Positions 42,435 through 52,561 of a DNA stretch of 64,000 nucleotides are shown piece by piece (position 1 is the first letter of the stretch; each line of letters starts with the position of its first letter). Under the pieces are notes generated by a model. The model did not search any database and was not told where the DNA came from. It saw only the letters and a program-made list of their open reading frames with translations. The position numbers and the translations under genes are program-made. This DNA is from Pseudomonadota bacterium (lineage in GTDB: Bacteria > Pseudomonadota > Gammaproteobacteria > Steroidobacterales > Steroidobacteraceae). The DNA is taken from the NCBI GenBank assembly GCA_018240525.1, contig JAFEFN010000014.1, positions 296,487-360,486 on the forward strand, read 5' to 3'.

Positions 42435-43074
42435 GCACCACAGGGGAGCTCAGTCGCTCCTGGTAGAAGAGACCGTCCCAAACTCGGTCGAATGGGCACG
42501 AGGCGGTGCCCTGAGTTTCATGAGACCGAGAAGCTGATCTGCTTCACTTGGCGGCAGCATAGTTTGAGTGTTTGCATCGATCAAAACATTGAGTCGGCAT
42601 GAGACGCCGTTCACGGTTTAAGTTCGTCGCGCGTGATCTAGCACGATCCAGAACAGGTCTTTTTGCCCGAAGATCGCCATCGAGCGCGACGCATTTTGCT
42701 GCGTCGTTGTTCCGCTACCGAGGGCATGCAAGTGTCGGACAAAGACAACACGCCGAGGGGTGTCGGCGGGAAGCACCCGTGGCATGCGGCGGAAATCGTG
42801 GCGCCGAAGTCAGCGTGCCCGGCTGCATTGGAACTCAAAGGGAGGCGCTTCCTCTCTGCGGAAGCCCCTCACCTGCCCCTTGCCGATTGCTCACACACCG
42901 ATTCCTGTAGCTGCGTGTTCCGCAAACATGCCGACCGCCGTGACGGCGCGGTGCGACGCTCCGGCGATGACACGGGAATCCAGAAAACGAGGACGAATTC
43001 GGAGAGACGACAAGTCGCGCGTGGCCGGCGCAAAACCGATAAATGAGGACGTCGCGCGCTCGCGCACGCTCGCG

Positions 43075-43170
43075 ACAGTGGTATCGCCATAGGTAAGCGA
43101 CATAGTTCACCTCAACTGCATGGCCCCGGACTGAAAAGTGCGCCTTGTGCTCGAACCTTCTGATCATTCC
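43075..43170 (-). pseudogene. Second HigB-type toxin relic
   Basis: On the minus strand this reads AHFSVRGHAVEVNYVAYLW, which matches the C-terminus of the relic at 21334 (VTFRFDAGHAVEVNYVDYH), and the DNA is also alike (GCGACATAGTTCACCTC in both surroundings). The stop codon is lost, and no HigA follows. It lies between element copies at 42408 and 43233. Confidence 0.5.
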
Positions 43171-43232
43171 GCACAAGTGGAATCCGGTTCTATATCCACA
43201 ACCTGATTCGTCACACGCTTTGCGGGGCTCGT

Positions 43233-43312
43233 TGCACGGAGACTGCACGTCGGCTGCTCGAGCAGGAGCGAAATCATAGCTTTATGGACATTTAGAGCGG
43301 ATTGCTTCTCCG
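43233..43312 (+). repeat. Dispersed palindromic element, copy 10
   Basis: 5' motif TGCACGGAGACTGCAC at 43233-43248 and 3' part ATTTAGAGCGGATTGCTTCT then CCG, ending at 43312. A further 3' half copy follows at 43360-43387. Confidence 0.5.
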
Positions 43313-43359
43313 TTGACGACCCGCTTCCGCGAACCGCCGCTCATGCAGCCGATCCCTCC

Positions 43360-43387
43360 AGTAACGCTCCGACGGATTGCGATCCGT
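43360..43387 (+). repeat. Half copy of the dispersed element
   Basis: TAACGCTCCG then ACGGATTGCGATCCGT (43372-43387), the hairpin being a perfect 6-bp inverted repeat with loop TGCG. Confidence 0.4.
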
Positions 43388-43704
43388 TGACCATTCCGGT
43401 AGCTCGAACGCGACGCGCGATCCCCGGTGAATAGGTAAAAAAGGCTTCTCGAGATTCAATCCCCATGGGAATGGGGCCGCTTGAGCATAAGCTGCTGATA
43501 TCACGGGGAAGGATTGGCCGCGCCGCGACTGGATCTCCGGCCGCCGCACAGGCGGCTCATCTCCAGAGGCAACTCCCTGTTGTGCAGCCTCGGGAGCGGG
43601 ACTAGAGTTTATGGGCCGGCGCACATCAAGAATTAGCCACGCCGACCGGCGATATACATCGAACAACCGCTCGAAAGCGGTGCAACTGTACAAGTGAGCA
43701 GTCC

Positions 43705-45873
43705 ATGAATAACCAGAAGACGGCCGCTGCAGCGGCTCGTGCCACCCTGTTTGGGCGAGTCACTCTCGCCGGCGCTACCGCCCTGGCGCTGATGTGTCTG
43801 GCGCTCCTGCAAGCCGGACGTGCCCACGCTCAGTCGCCCGTCCTGCAGCGCGGATACGATGCGGGCGTGACCGGGGCCACACTCACCGAGACCAAGCTAA
43901 CCGCTTCCACTGTGAGCTCGGGAAGCTTCGGACTCGCGTTCAAACTGGCGGTGGATGACAACATCCTGGCGCAACCCCTATATGTGCCGGGCGTAGTCAT
44001 CAATCAAGTCGCGCACAACGTCCTCTACGTCGCGACGATGAACGATACCCTATACGCGTTCGACGCCGACACAGGCGGCGCGCCGTTGTGGACGCAGAAT
44101 CTCGCCACCCTCGTCGGCGCAACGCCAGTGCCGATCGCCTCGTTCGCGTATTCCGGAAACAAGAACATCATCGGCAACCTCGGCATCCTGAGTACGCCGG
44201 TGATCGACCCGGCCACCAAAACACTCTACGCCGTGGCTTGCACCCTGGAGAGCAACACGCTCGTGTACCGATTGCACGCGATCGACATCACCACCGGCCA
44301 GCCGCGCACCGGCTCCGGCGTAGTCATCGCGGGCAGCTATAGCACGATGACCTTTGACGCCCGTAATGCATGGCAGCGTCTGTCGCTGGTGCTTTCGGGA
44401 AACAACATCGTCTTCGGGTTCGGGGCGCTCGAACTCGAGTCGACCGCGAACCTCTACAGCGGCTGGGTCATGGCCTACGACAAGGGCACCCTTGCTCAGA
44501 CGGGCATTTTCGCGACTGTGACTTCCGGCAACGGTGGCGCCGGAGTTTGGCAGTCAGGCCGCCCGCCGGCCGTCGACGCCTCAGGAAACGTCTATGTGAT
44601 CACCGGCAACGGATACAACGGCACGGGCTATGACGGCGTTCATAACTTCAGCGAGAGCATCCTGAAGCTCGATCCGTCCGCCGGTCTGGCACTGAAGGAC
44701 TGGTTTACTCCCAGCAGCTGGCTCACGCTCGATAACCAGGACGCCGACCTCACAAGTTCAGGTCCCATGCTCGTGCCGGGCACCAGTTTGCTCGTCGGCG
44801 GCGGCAAGACGGGCGTGCTCTACGTTCTGGATACGGCCGCTGGTCTCGGCAAGGAGACCGCCACCAATAGCGGCGCCGTGCAGGCGATCCAGATTTCCGT
44901 GGATGAGTTACGGGGTGGCCCAGTTTACTGGCAGCGTTCCAGCGCTAATGGCGGACCGCTACTGTATGACTGGGGCGTGAACGATCGAGTCAAGTCGTTT
45001 GCTTTCAACGGCAGCACCCTGGCAACCACCCCCGGCGCCCAGGGCAATGTCACCAGCCAGATCTGGCCTGGCGGCATCCTGACGCTTTCCGCCAATGGCG
45101 ACGCGCCCGGCAGCGGCGTGCTGTGGGCGACCGTGGCGGCCAGCGGCGATGCCGAAAACAATCCCCCGGTTCCGGGCATCCTGTACGCGTTCGATGCCAG
45201 CAACGTCGCGACGCAACTGTGGAATTCGAACACGAACGCCGCACGCGACGCCTTCGGCAATTTTGCGAAGTTCGTGCCGCCGCTCGTGGCCAACGGTCGA
45301 GTCTACGTCGCGACCTGGTCCAAGCAGGTGGCCGTTTACGGAAATATCGCACCCGCACCAGTGCTGACGACTATTTCACCCACCAGCGGAACAACCAGCG
45401 GCGGTACGCCGGTGACGCTGGCGGGACAGAACTTCACGCCCGGGGCGTCGGTCACCTTAGGCGGTGCGGCGGCGACTGCAGTGGTCGTGGTGAGCGCCAC
45501 CCAGATCACGGCCACCACACCAGCTCATGCGCAAGGAAGTGTGAACGTCGTCGTGACGAACCCTGACGGACAGAGCGCCACGCTAGCCGGTGGATTTACC
45601 TTTGGGACCGCGGCGCCGACCCTGACGGGCATTTCGCCCACGACCGGACTCACTGCCGGCGGTACATCTGTCACTTTGACGGGAAGGAACTTCGCCTCCG
45701 GTGCGACGCTCACCTTCGGTGGTGCGGCGGCAACCTCGGTCGTCGTGACGAGTGCCACACAGATTACTGCAAGGACGCCACCGCATAAGCCGGGGGCTGT
45801 GAACGTGGTGGTAACCAACCCGGACGGGCAAAGTGGCACGCTGTCCAGTGGTTTCACCTATCACAAGCACTGA
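43705..45873 (+). CDS. Exported PQQ-like beta-propeller protein with two IPT/TIG domains
   Basis: 722 residues. A signal peptide (ATALALMCLALLQAGRAHAQ) precedes a seven- or eight-bladed propeller of PQQ-dehydrogenase type (ATMNDTLYAFDADTGGAPLW, LGILSTPVIDPATKTLYAVA, LLVGGGKTGVLYVLDTAAG). The C-terminus has two tandem IPT/TIG immunoglobulin-like domains (LTTISPTSGTTSGGTPVTLA from about 555; LTGISPTTGLTAGGTSVTLT from about 637), alike also in DNA. No catalytic residues for a dehydrogenase are evident, so it may be a binding or structural surface protein. It lies upstream of the sulfatase on the same strand. Confidence 0.75.
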   Translation: MNNQKTAAAAARATLFGRVTLAGATALALMCLALLQAGRAHAQSPVLQRGYDAGVTGATLTETKLTASTVSSGSFGLAFKLAVDDNILAQPLYVPGVVINQVAHNVLYVATMNDTLYAFDADTGGAPLWTQNLATLVGATPVPIASFAYSGNKNIIGNLGILSTPVIDPATKTLYAVACTLESNTLVYRLHAIDITTGQPRTGSGVVIAGSYSTMTFDARNAWQRLSLVLSGNNIVFGFGALELESTANLYSGWVMAYDKGTLAQTGIFATVTSGNGGAGVWQSGRPPAVDASGNVYVITGNGYNGTGYDGVHNFSESILKLDPSAGLALKDWFTPSSWLTLDNQDADLTSSGPMLVPGTSLLVGGGKTGVLYVLDTAAGLGKETATNSGAVQAIQISVDELRGGPVYWQRSSANGGPLLYDWGVNDRVKSFAFNGSTLATTPGAQGNVTSQIWPGGILTLSANGDAPGSGVLWATVAASGDAENNPPVPGILYAFDASNVATQLWNSNTNAARDAFGNFAKFVPPLVANGRVYVATWSKQVAVYGNIAPAPVLTTISPTSGTTSGGTPVTLAGQNFTPGASVTLGGAAATAVVVVSATQITATTPAHAQGSVNVVVTNPDGQSATLAGGFTFGTAAPTLTGISPTTGLTAGGTSVTLTGRNFASGATLTFGGAAATSVVVTSATQITARTPPHKPGAVNVVVTNPDGQSGTLSSGFTYHKH

Positions 45874-45902
45874 CGACCGTCTCACAAGCACTGACAAACG
45901 TC
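45861..45902 (+). repeat. In-frame 21-bp tandem duplication over a stop codon
   Basis: Two copies of a 21-bp unit beginning TCACAAGCACTGAC lie at 45861-45881 and 45882-45902, differing at two bases. The stop TGA of the propeller gene is in the first copy (45871-45873) and repeated in the second (45892-45894). The rest of the gap to 46269 shows nothing. Confidence 0.7.
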
Positions 45903-46269
45903 TCGAGCACCGCGCCTGCGACCTGCGCGAGCACGGTCTCGCCGCCTTTGCCCCAGCCGCTTCCATTGATTTGACGGTTTGTCATTATGACGGTACTGTC
46001 GCCCACCGTGAGAAGGGTCATCGACGCATTGCATCCAGCCCGCCGGCCTCTCCGCCGGAACCTTCCGCAACTACATCAAGAACACCGAGGTAACGGCGCG
46101 AGGATTACCTCGCTACCGCCGTCGTTGCCTTCACCGAACCCTATCGCCTGCCTGCGCACTTAGCGCGACTGAGAATACATTTTGGGCGAGAGATTCCGTA
46201 GCTATTAAGACCGCGCGCACGTGCGCACCCACCGAAAACACCCCGGCGGTATACCCGCAAGGAAAGCCT

Positions 46270-48093
46270 ATGGATGATGTGACACAGAGCGAAGTCGACC
46301 AGTCCCGAAGAAATGCCATGAAGGTCCTCGGCGCAGGCGCGCTAGTCGCTGCCGGCGGCATCGGCCTTGTCGGCAAGAGCAGCGAAGCGCACGCCGCGGC
46401 AACTGGTGGCACCCCCTCGCCCGCGGCCCCCCACGCGGGCCCGTACAATATTCTCTTCATCCTGACCGACCAGGAGCGCTTCTTCCGGCCAGGCGAACTG
46501 CCTGCTGACTATCGCCTCCCAGCCCGCGAACGCCTGGCGAGCAGGGGCACGGTATTCGAGAACCATCGCATTAACTCCTGCGTGTGCACGTCCTCGCGCT
46601 CGGTGATCTACACCGGGCAGCACATCCAGTTCACGAAGATGTTCGACAACACGAACTTTCCTTGGATCCAGAGCATGTCGACGGAAATCCCGACCATGGG
46701 TGACATGATGCGCGAGGCCGGCTACTACACTGCCTACAAGGGCAAGTGGCATCTCACCAAGGAGTTCGAGACCGTCAACGAGCTGGGCTCGCCGACCAAG
46801 ATCTTCACAAAGGAAATGGAGGCCTACGGCTTCTCCGACTACTTCGGAGTCGGTGACATCATCGCGCACGACCACGGGGGCTATCGCCACGATGGAATCA
46901 TTTCCTCAATGGCGGTCAGCTGGCTGCGCGGCCGCGGGACTGATCTCGCCGCACAAGGGAAGCCATGGTTCCTCGCGGTGAACCTGATTAACCCGCACGA
47001 CATCATGTACCTGAATACCGACCGTCCCAACCAGCCCAGTCAAAGCCGGCGTCCCACCCTGGCTCACATCCAACCGGAGCCCGCTCACCCCCTTTATGCC
47101 AAGCAATGGGACTTCCAACTGCCGGTGAGCTATCAGGATCGCATTGATGCACCGGGACGGCCCGCCGCCCACGCGGACTACATAAAGTCGCACGATGCGC
47201 TGGTGGGGCACATCGCCAATGAAGACTGGCGATGGAAGAAGCGCCACAACGTCTACCTCAATTCGCTACGCGACGTCGACCGTAGCCTCACGCCCATCCT
47301 GGATGAACTGGATGCCCTGAATCTTTCCCGGAACACCATCATCATCATGACGGCCGACCACGGCGATCTGGATGGTGCGCACCGCCTGCATGCCAAGGGG
47401 GCAACCTCCTACCGCGAGCAGAACAACGTCCCGCTCGTCGTAGTTCACCCAGGCATGAGCGGCGGGAAGCGCTGCAAGGCCGTGACCTCTCACCTGGACC
47501 TCGCCCCGACGCTCATCAACCTCACTAACGCCTCGCCGGAGAAGAAGGCGGCAATCAGCGCCAAGCTGCCCGGAAAGGACTTCTCGGCCCTGCTGGCAAA
47601 GCCAGAGGCGCACGACCATGCGGCGATTCGCGACGGCGTGTTGTTCTGCTACAACATGTTCGCTTACATCGACGGTGAATTCCTGGACAAGGTGATCACC
47701 ATGCTCGAGCAGCCCGATGGCAAGGCGAAAGTCGCGCAGGCGGTGAAGGACCGGACGATGGGACCCGACATGCGGAAGCGCGGTGCAATTCGCAGCGTGT
47801 TCGACGGGCGCTACCAGTTCAGTCGGTACTTCTCCCCGAAGCAGCACAATCGCCCGAAGAGCTTGGAGGCAATATTCGAACTGAACGATGTCGAGCTGTA
47901 TGACCTGCAGCAGGACCCGCTCGAGCGAACCAACCTAGCGCTCGACCGCAAAAAGAACGCAGCGGTCATCGAGGCCATGAATGCGAAGCTCGAGGCGCTG
48001 ATCGAACGCGAGGTGGGTGAAGACGTCGGACAGATGCTGCCCGGCGGGGTCGATGGCGGCTGGGTGTCCACATCGGCGGTGGATGATATCTAG
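46270..48093 (+). CDS. Exported sulfatase
   Basis: 607 residues. QSRRNAMKVLGAGALVAAGG is a Tat-like signal. The sulfatase fold is clear: NILFILTDQERFFRPGELPA (metal Asp), CVCTSSRSVIYTGQH with Cys106 as the formylglycine precursor (CTSSR, against the usual CxPSR), GKWHL, and TADHGDLDGAHRLHAKG. It hydrolyses sulfate esters in the periplasm after modification by a formylglycine-generating enzyme, which is not in this window. Natural substrate unknown; choline, aryl or carbohydrate sulfates are options. Confidence 0.85.
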   Translation: MDDVTQSEVDQSRRNAMKVLGAGALVAAGGIGLVGKSSEAHAAATGGTPSPAAPHAGPYNILFILTDQERFFRPGELPADYRLPARERLASRGTVFENHRINSCVCTSSRSVIYTGQHIQFTKMFDNTNFPWIQSMSTEIPTMGDMMREAGYYTAYKGKWHLTKEFETVNELGSPTKIFTKEMEAYGFSDYFGVGDIIAHDHGGYRHDGIISSMAVSWLRGRGTDLAAQGKPWFLAVNLINPHDIMYLNTDRPNQPSQSRRPTLAHIQPEPAHPLYAKQWDFQLPVSYQDRIDAPGRPAAHADYIKSHDALVGHIANEDWRWKKRHNVYLNSLRDVDRSLTPILDELDALNLSRNTIIIMTADHGDLDGAHRLHAKGATSYREQNNVPLVVVHPGMSGGKRCKAVTSHLDLAPTLINLTNASPEKKAAISAKLPGKDFSALLAKPEAHDHAAIRDGVLFCYNMFAYIDGEFLDKVITMLEQPDGKAKVAQAVKDRTMGPDMRKRGAIRSVFDGRYQFSRYFSPKQHNRPKSLEAIFELNDVELYDLQQDPLERTNLALDRKKNAAVIEAMNAKLEALIEREVGEDVGQMLPGGVDGGWVSTSAVDDI

Positions 48094-48248
48094 GACCGTG
48101 GACGGGTCCAGTGATGCCACCGGCGTCACTGGACCTGCAGCCTCAGTGTCCACGGGCTTTACCCTGTTGTTGGCAAGCTTGACCTAAGCAAAAGGCAGCG
48201 ACCCGTGACCTGACAGCCGGCAAACCGCGACACCCTTTGCGCACGACT

Positions 48249-49568
48249 TCATCGGCTCGACTCGGTATCCGCCCCAGGCTGCCTCTGCAGCAGCTGCAGC
48301 CCCTCTGCGTAGTTTCGCTGGAAGCCTTTCCACACCGTGATCCCGTTGGTGCCCGGACTGTACGCATCGAAGCGGCCTCCTTCGTTCACCGGCCACTCGC
48401 CGCTGGATGACTCCGGTACAAGCCCGTCGAGGTAGGACGCACGGGTCAGATCCTCCTTCACGTAGCGATCCAGGAAGGCCGTGATCATGTGCAGGTTCAC
48501 CCCGACGATCCGTTCCTTGCGCCAGACGGGGTCTTCGAACCAAGACAGATCCCACAAGGTCGAGCGCATCGCTTGGGGCGCGTAGTTCAGGCCAATGGCA
48601 TGGCCTGCGCCCTCGAACGTCAGCAGATAGCGGTGCGCTCTCGTTGCTCCCTCAAAATCCGCGCGCGCTCCGCGCACATAGTCGATGGTATGGTCGCGAT
48701 CACCGGCAATCAGCAGCAGCGGAGCCTTGATGCCTTCGAGTCCTCGCTGTCCCCACATGCACGGAGGCCCGCCACCCGAGGGCGCGAGCGCAACGACGGC
48801 TTTCAGATTCCGTACGAGAACGGCGTCGCGCAGAGGACCACCAGCGGCGTAGGGCAACAGCAAGCCCCCGGGAACCTGCTTTGCTGCTGAGGGTTCGATC
48901 TCCGCGCCAGCGGCAGCCAGTACCCCGTAGCCGCCCATCGAGTAGCCAATCAGGGCCGTGCGTTGCGGATCAATGAGCCCCTCTGTCGCTAGGAGGCTCT
49001 GCAACCTGCCCGCAACAAAGCCGATGTCAAGCGGGCGGCGCAGCAGTGGCTGCGTGAACCAGAATGAGGAGACATCCGAGGGATCCTCGTGACGAATGGC
49101 GGCGACCACGTAGCCCTTCGAGGCCAGGTTTTCAGTAAGCCAGCTGAGTGTCACGGTCGCGTTTCTGCGGCCGTGCGAGACAATGACCAGTGGGTAGCGG
49201 CCGCCGGCTGGTCGGCCATCGCGCAGCGACAGACTGGGAATCGAGAATCTCGCGTAAGTGCCCGGCTTTTCCGATTCAAGGCTTGCGCTGTAGTCATCGC
49301 TTGGCGCTCCCTGCCCCGCCGCCGCTGGATACCAGATATCGACCGTGAGAACGCGATCGCCACGCGGCGTCACTCGGTGTGCCGCGAATGCGAGCAGATC
49401 CGGCTGGTCGGCTTGGACTAAGGTAACGGTCCTGACACCCACAGCGTAGGGTCCAAGGTGCGCAAGTTCAGGTGCGTCGACTTCCGGTTGACTCGGCGGC
49501 ACGCCGGCAACTGCATTGAGCATCGTCCCAAGACAGATGAAAACCATGCAGAGGATTGCTAATCGCAT
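48249..49568 (-). CDS. Exported alpha/beta-hydrolase (PAF-acetylhydrolase-like)
   Basis: 439 residues with a signal peptide (MRLAILCMVFICLGTMLNAV, then AG). The nucleophile elbow is GYSMGGYG (Ser210), the acid lies in LLIAGDRDHTIDY, the His in FEGAGHAIGL. HGRRNAT and VDIWYPA are typical of the platelet-activating-factor acetylhydrolase/dienelactone group. It should cleave an ester outside the cytoplasm. A truncated paralogue's N-terminus sits at 16560-16690. It is convergent with the sulfatase. Confidence 0.8.
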   Translation of the reverse strand: MRLAILCMVFICLGTMLNAVAGVPPSQPEVDAPELAHLGPYAVGVRTVTLVQADQPDLLAFAAHRVTPRGDRVLTVDIWYPAAAGQGAPSDDYSASLESEKPGTYARFSIPSLSLRDGRPAGGRYPLVIVSHGRRNATVTLSWLTENLASKGYVVAAIRHEDPSDVSSFWFTQPLLRRPLDIGFVAGRLQSLLATEGLIDPQRTALIGYSMGGYGVLAAAGAEIEPSAAKQVPGGLLLPYAAGGPLRDAVLVRNLKAVVALAPSGGGPPCMWGQRGLEGIKAPLLLIAGDRDHTIDYVRGARADFEGATRAHRYLLTFEGAGHAIGLNYAPQAMRSTLWDLSWFEDPVWRKERIVGVNLHMITAFLDRYVKEDLTRASYLDGLVPESSSGEWPVNEGGRFDAYSPGTNGITVWKGFQRNYAEGLQLLQRQPGADTESSR

Positions 49569-49791
49569 AGGAGGCTCGCTGTAACGGGTACTTCACGCAG
49601 CATAACCTCCAGGGCGCACACTGAGGAAATCGCCGCGGCGAAGGCCTCCTTAGCGTCGCGACAGCAAGAACGCTAGCGTGTCAGGTGCATGACGGTGAGC
49701 TTGACTGCGGGAGGCTCCGCATTTACTCGATCGAAGGGAAGAAGACACCCGCGCCGGCCACGGGTGTTCTCCGGGAGGTTGCTGTACGCGG

Positions 49792-50235
49792 TTATTTTAC
49801 CAAAAGTGCAAGAGAGACCCGTTCTTCGCGGCCGGCTGAGATGACGCCAGTGTTGTGATTGTTGTTGAAAAAGAATGCACCACCGTCACTTGCCACAAAA
49901 TATGTCCACGGCGGATGACCTGTGTCTCCGTCATAGATCACCGTGGCGACGCAGGCGGCCGTCATCGTATAGGTCGCGGTCCCATCGTAGACATACGTGA
50001 CTTCCGATTCATTCCATAGTTGGTGATATTTGACATGCCCTTGTCCGTCGTAGGACTCAACGCCGCTTGTCGAAAAAGGAATGCCATTGTGAATGCCCGT
50101 TAGGCCAAACCCGTAGGTGCCCCGCAAGGTGGCAAGTGTGCAGCCAAGAGAGGTATCGGCCTCCGCCGCCGAGGCCGCGGCGCACATCCAGATACCCATC
50201 AGCAAAAGCATTGGTCTCATTGGTAAGCGCGACAT
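49792..50235 (-). CDS. Small exported protein of unknown function
   Basis: 147 residues from ATG 50235 (MSRLPMRPMLLLMGIWMCAA, then ASAAEAD), a good signal peptide. The mature part is beta-rich: LGCTLATLRGTYGFGLTGIH, GQGHVKYHQLWNESEVTYVY, GAFFFNNNHNTGVISAGREE. Similar exported proteins with GTYGF near the start are common in proteobacteria and actinobacteria, but no function is known. It is alone. Confidence 0.6.
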   Translation of the reverse strand: MSRLPMRPMLLLMGIWMCAAASAAEADTSLGCTLATLRGTYGFGLTGIHNGIPFSTSGVESYDGQGHVKYHQLWNESEVTYVYDGTATYTMTAACVATVIYDGDTGHPPWTYFVASDGGAFFFNNNHNTGVISAGREERVSLALLVK

Positions 50236-50462
50236 AAAGGTATCTCCAAGGTGGTTAGTGCGAGCCTCCACGCAGGGTGGCCGCTCGATTTCTGCAAGCA
50301 CTGACTCAGAGTGGATTCGGCGAAAATCGGGTACCAAATAGGCGACGTTAAGCACATCGCGGGCGACTCAGGGCGCGCAACGCGGGTGTGCGGCGGACCA
50401 GCCGCAGCCGGTTGTTCAGTAGGCAGGGAAAGGCACTGGCCCGGGTACCTCTCTGTGCAATG

Positions 50463-51350
50463 CTACCCAAACCCGATGCTGAAATCGTGGCCCCAGAGAC
50501 TCACTTGCGTCGTCTCGTGAACGACATTGCGATCCCAATTCACGACCCTGCCGCCATACCCATATTCGAGCGCAAAACCTGAGGGAGTCAGGAGGTAAAA
50601 GGACGTCATCCGATCGTTGACATGACGGCCGAGTGTCGCCATCAGTTTTATCCCCTCTTTACGCTGCCGATCCATGGCACGGCCGACCTCATCCATGTCG
50701 GGCACCTCGACCATGAGGTGCACGCAACCGCTCGCTACTTCCATTTCCGCCAGTGCGAGGCTGTGATGCCGGCCATTGTTACAATGGGCAAACCAAATCC
50801 GAGCCGCAGGCCCTGCCGGATCGGGCTGGTGATGCATGAAGTCTGATAACGAGAAGCCCAACACCTCGTGCATCAGCTTCCAGGTGGCATCGAATTTCGG
50901 TGCCGGGAGAGCCGTGTGCCCCATGCCGAGATCGCCGGTGACGAAACTCGTTGCCGTCGGAGACGCAAATCGCCGGAAATCGGTCTTGAACCCCAGAACC
51001 AGCTCGTGGCGGTTGCCGGAGGGGTCTTCGAACCAGATCATGTCGATGCAATTTCGACTGACTTTCTCGGCAAGCGTGGCGCGATGCCACTCAACTCCAG
51101 CCTCTGTCAATCTCGTTCCGGCGGCGACAAACGTCTCCTCGCAGGACAGCTCCCAGCCTGAGGCAAAGTAGCGGCTCTCAGCGTGCTCTTCGATAATCAG
51201 CCGACAGGCGCGTTCATCCATCTTCAGCCAAAGACTGCCGGTCGGCGCGGCAACCGCCTGCATGCCGATGACCTGTTCGCCAAACCGCCGCCACTGCGTC
51301 AAATCCGGGTGCCGCGCGACGATGTACGCCAGCCCGCGGATATCGGTCAC
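50463..51350 (-). CDS. Extradiol ring-cleavage dioxygenase (HsaC/BphC-like)
   Basis: 295 residues from GTG 51350, which overlaps the stop of the preceding gene (GTGA). Two glyoxalase-fold halves. Iron ligands by family alignment are His145 (MGHTALPAP), His211 (GCVHLMVEV) and Glu262 (LEYGYGG), with His195 of RHHSLAL as the acid/base residue. These enzymes cleave catechols meta to the hydroxyls. With an HsaA-like oxygenase just upstream and a KshA-like gene divergent, the substrate is probably the 3,4-dihydroxy-secosteroid (3,4-DHSA). HsaC is the name used for that step. Confidence 0.82.
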   Translation of the reverse strand: MTDIRGLAYIVARHPDLTQWRRFGEQVIGMQAVAAPTGSLWLKMDERACRLIIEEHAESRYFASGWELSCEETFVAAGTRLTEAGVEWHRATLAEKVSRNCIDMIWFEDPSGNRHELVLGFKTDFRRFASPTATSFVTGDLGMGHTALPAPKFDATWKLMHEVLGFSLSDFMHHQPDPAGPAARIWFAHCNNGRHHSLALAEMEVASGCVHLMVEVPDMDEVGRAMDRQRKEGIKLMATLGRHVNDRMTSFYLLTPSGFALEYGYGGRVVNWDRNVVHETTQVSLWGHDFSIGFG

Positions 51351-52561
51351 AGAAAGGTGTCCGTATTGGGGAGCCCGAACAGCACGCCGCCCTGATTGCG
51401 CGCGATCTTGGCGATGTTGTTCGCGACATGTGTCCTGCCGCAATTGATATCGACGAAGTACCGACTCAGTCGCGACGTACGGTAGATCCCATGGGCGCCG
51501 GCACTGTAGAACAGCTTATTGACCAGATCGGCGCAGCGCTCGGATACGCTGGCCGACTGGGTTCTGTAGTGAATCCTGTCCATCATGTCGAGTGCCTTCC
51601 CGGCGCGTGCTGAGCGCATCAAGGAGTCGAAATTGCGCATCAATGCAAGCTTCATCTCATCGATCGCCACGGTGGTCTTCGCCGCCAGCTCCTGCGCCGT
51701 CGGGTCCTCGGCGCTGCGGGAGAAGTCATTCACCGAGACCCTGGCCGCGCACCACTCTGTGAAGCTCGTCAAGGCTCCCTGGAGAGCGCCGATCGAAGAG
51801 GTCGAGACTGCACGAACGAAGATCTGTCCAAAGGGCAACTTGTACAGAGCACCCGTATTTACCTTCAGCCCCGGGCTCGTGCCCGCGGCGCCATCCGAGG
51901 CCTTGTGCGTGCGGTACTCCGGCACGAACGCATCCGTCACCTCCACGTCCTGACTGCCCGTTCCGCGAAGGCCTACCGTGTCCCAGGCTTTGACGATGCG
52001 AAAGTCGGAGCGGGGAACGAGGAACGTACGAAACTCCGGTGCGCCCTGGCTTGACTCCGGCGGCACGAGACCGCCCAGAAAGGCCCATTGGCAATGGTCC
52101 ACACCGCTGGAAAAGCCCCATCGGCCTGTCAGCCGAAAGCCGCCCGGCACTCGCTTCAGCTGGCCTTTCGGCATATAGGATGAAGAGATCAAGGTACTCG
52201 AATCCCTGCCCCACACTTCCTTCTGGGCCCGATCGTCATACAAGGCGAGCTGCCAGTTGTGGACCGCGATCACCCCGTAGATCCAGGCGGTTGACATGCA
52301 CCCTTCCGCCAACGCCATCTGAATTTGATAGAAGACGTGTGGATCCATCTCGTATCCGCCGTAGCGGCGCGGCTGGAGGACCCGAAACAGTCCGGCCGCC
52401 TGCATTTCGGCGACCGTTTCCTCGGAAATCCGACATTCCCGGTCGGCGCGGTCCCAGCGCTCGATGAGCTTCGGTATCAATTCGCGCGCCCGTTGCACCA
52501 GTTCTTCGGGCAGCGGAATCGCCGATTCTGCTTGTGCGGCGACGGCGCTTTGCGTATTCAT
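51347..52561 (-). CDS. HsaA-type flavin-dependent hydroxylase (acyl-CoA dehydrogenase fold)
   Basis: 404 residues from ATG 52561, which has GGGGAG 6 bases upstream; the frame extends to 52660 without need. The fold is group D flavin monooxygenase: MDPHVFYQIQMALAEGCMST, KRVPGGFRLTGRWGFSSGVD, FRIVKAWDTVGLRGTGSQDV, and a helical C-terminus with FYSAGAHGIYRTSRL. HsaA/TesA2 hydroxylates 3-HSA to 3,4-DHSA in steroid degradation, using reduced flavin from HsaB, not found here. It is translationally coupled to the extradiol dioxygenase that takes the product. Confidence 0.8.
   Translation of the reverse strand: MNTQSAVAAQAESAIPLPEELVQRARELIPKLIERWDRADRECRISEETVAEMQAAGLFRVLQPRRYGGYEMDPHVFYQIQMALAEGCMSTAWIYGVIAVHNWQLALYDDRAQKEVWGRDSSTLISSSYMPKGQLKRVPGGFRLTGRWGFSSGVDHCQWAFLGGLVPPESSQGAPEFRTFLVPRSDFRIVKAWDTVGLRGTGSQDVEVTDAFVPEYRTHKASDGAAGTSPGLKVNTGALYKLPFGQIFVRAVSTSSIGALQGALTSFTEWCAARVSVNDFSRSAEDPTAQELAAKTTVAIDEMKLALMRNFDSLMRSARAGKALDMMDRIHYRTQSASVSERCADLVNKLFYSAGAHGIYRTSRLSRYFVDINCGRTHVANNIAKIARNQGGVLFGLPNTDTFL

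Noticed and set aside
42435..43230. Several overlapping open frames on both strands
   Set aside because: None has a ribosome-binding site, conserved pattern or consistent codon use; only the HigB tail is recognisable.
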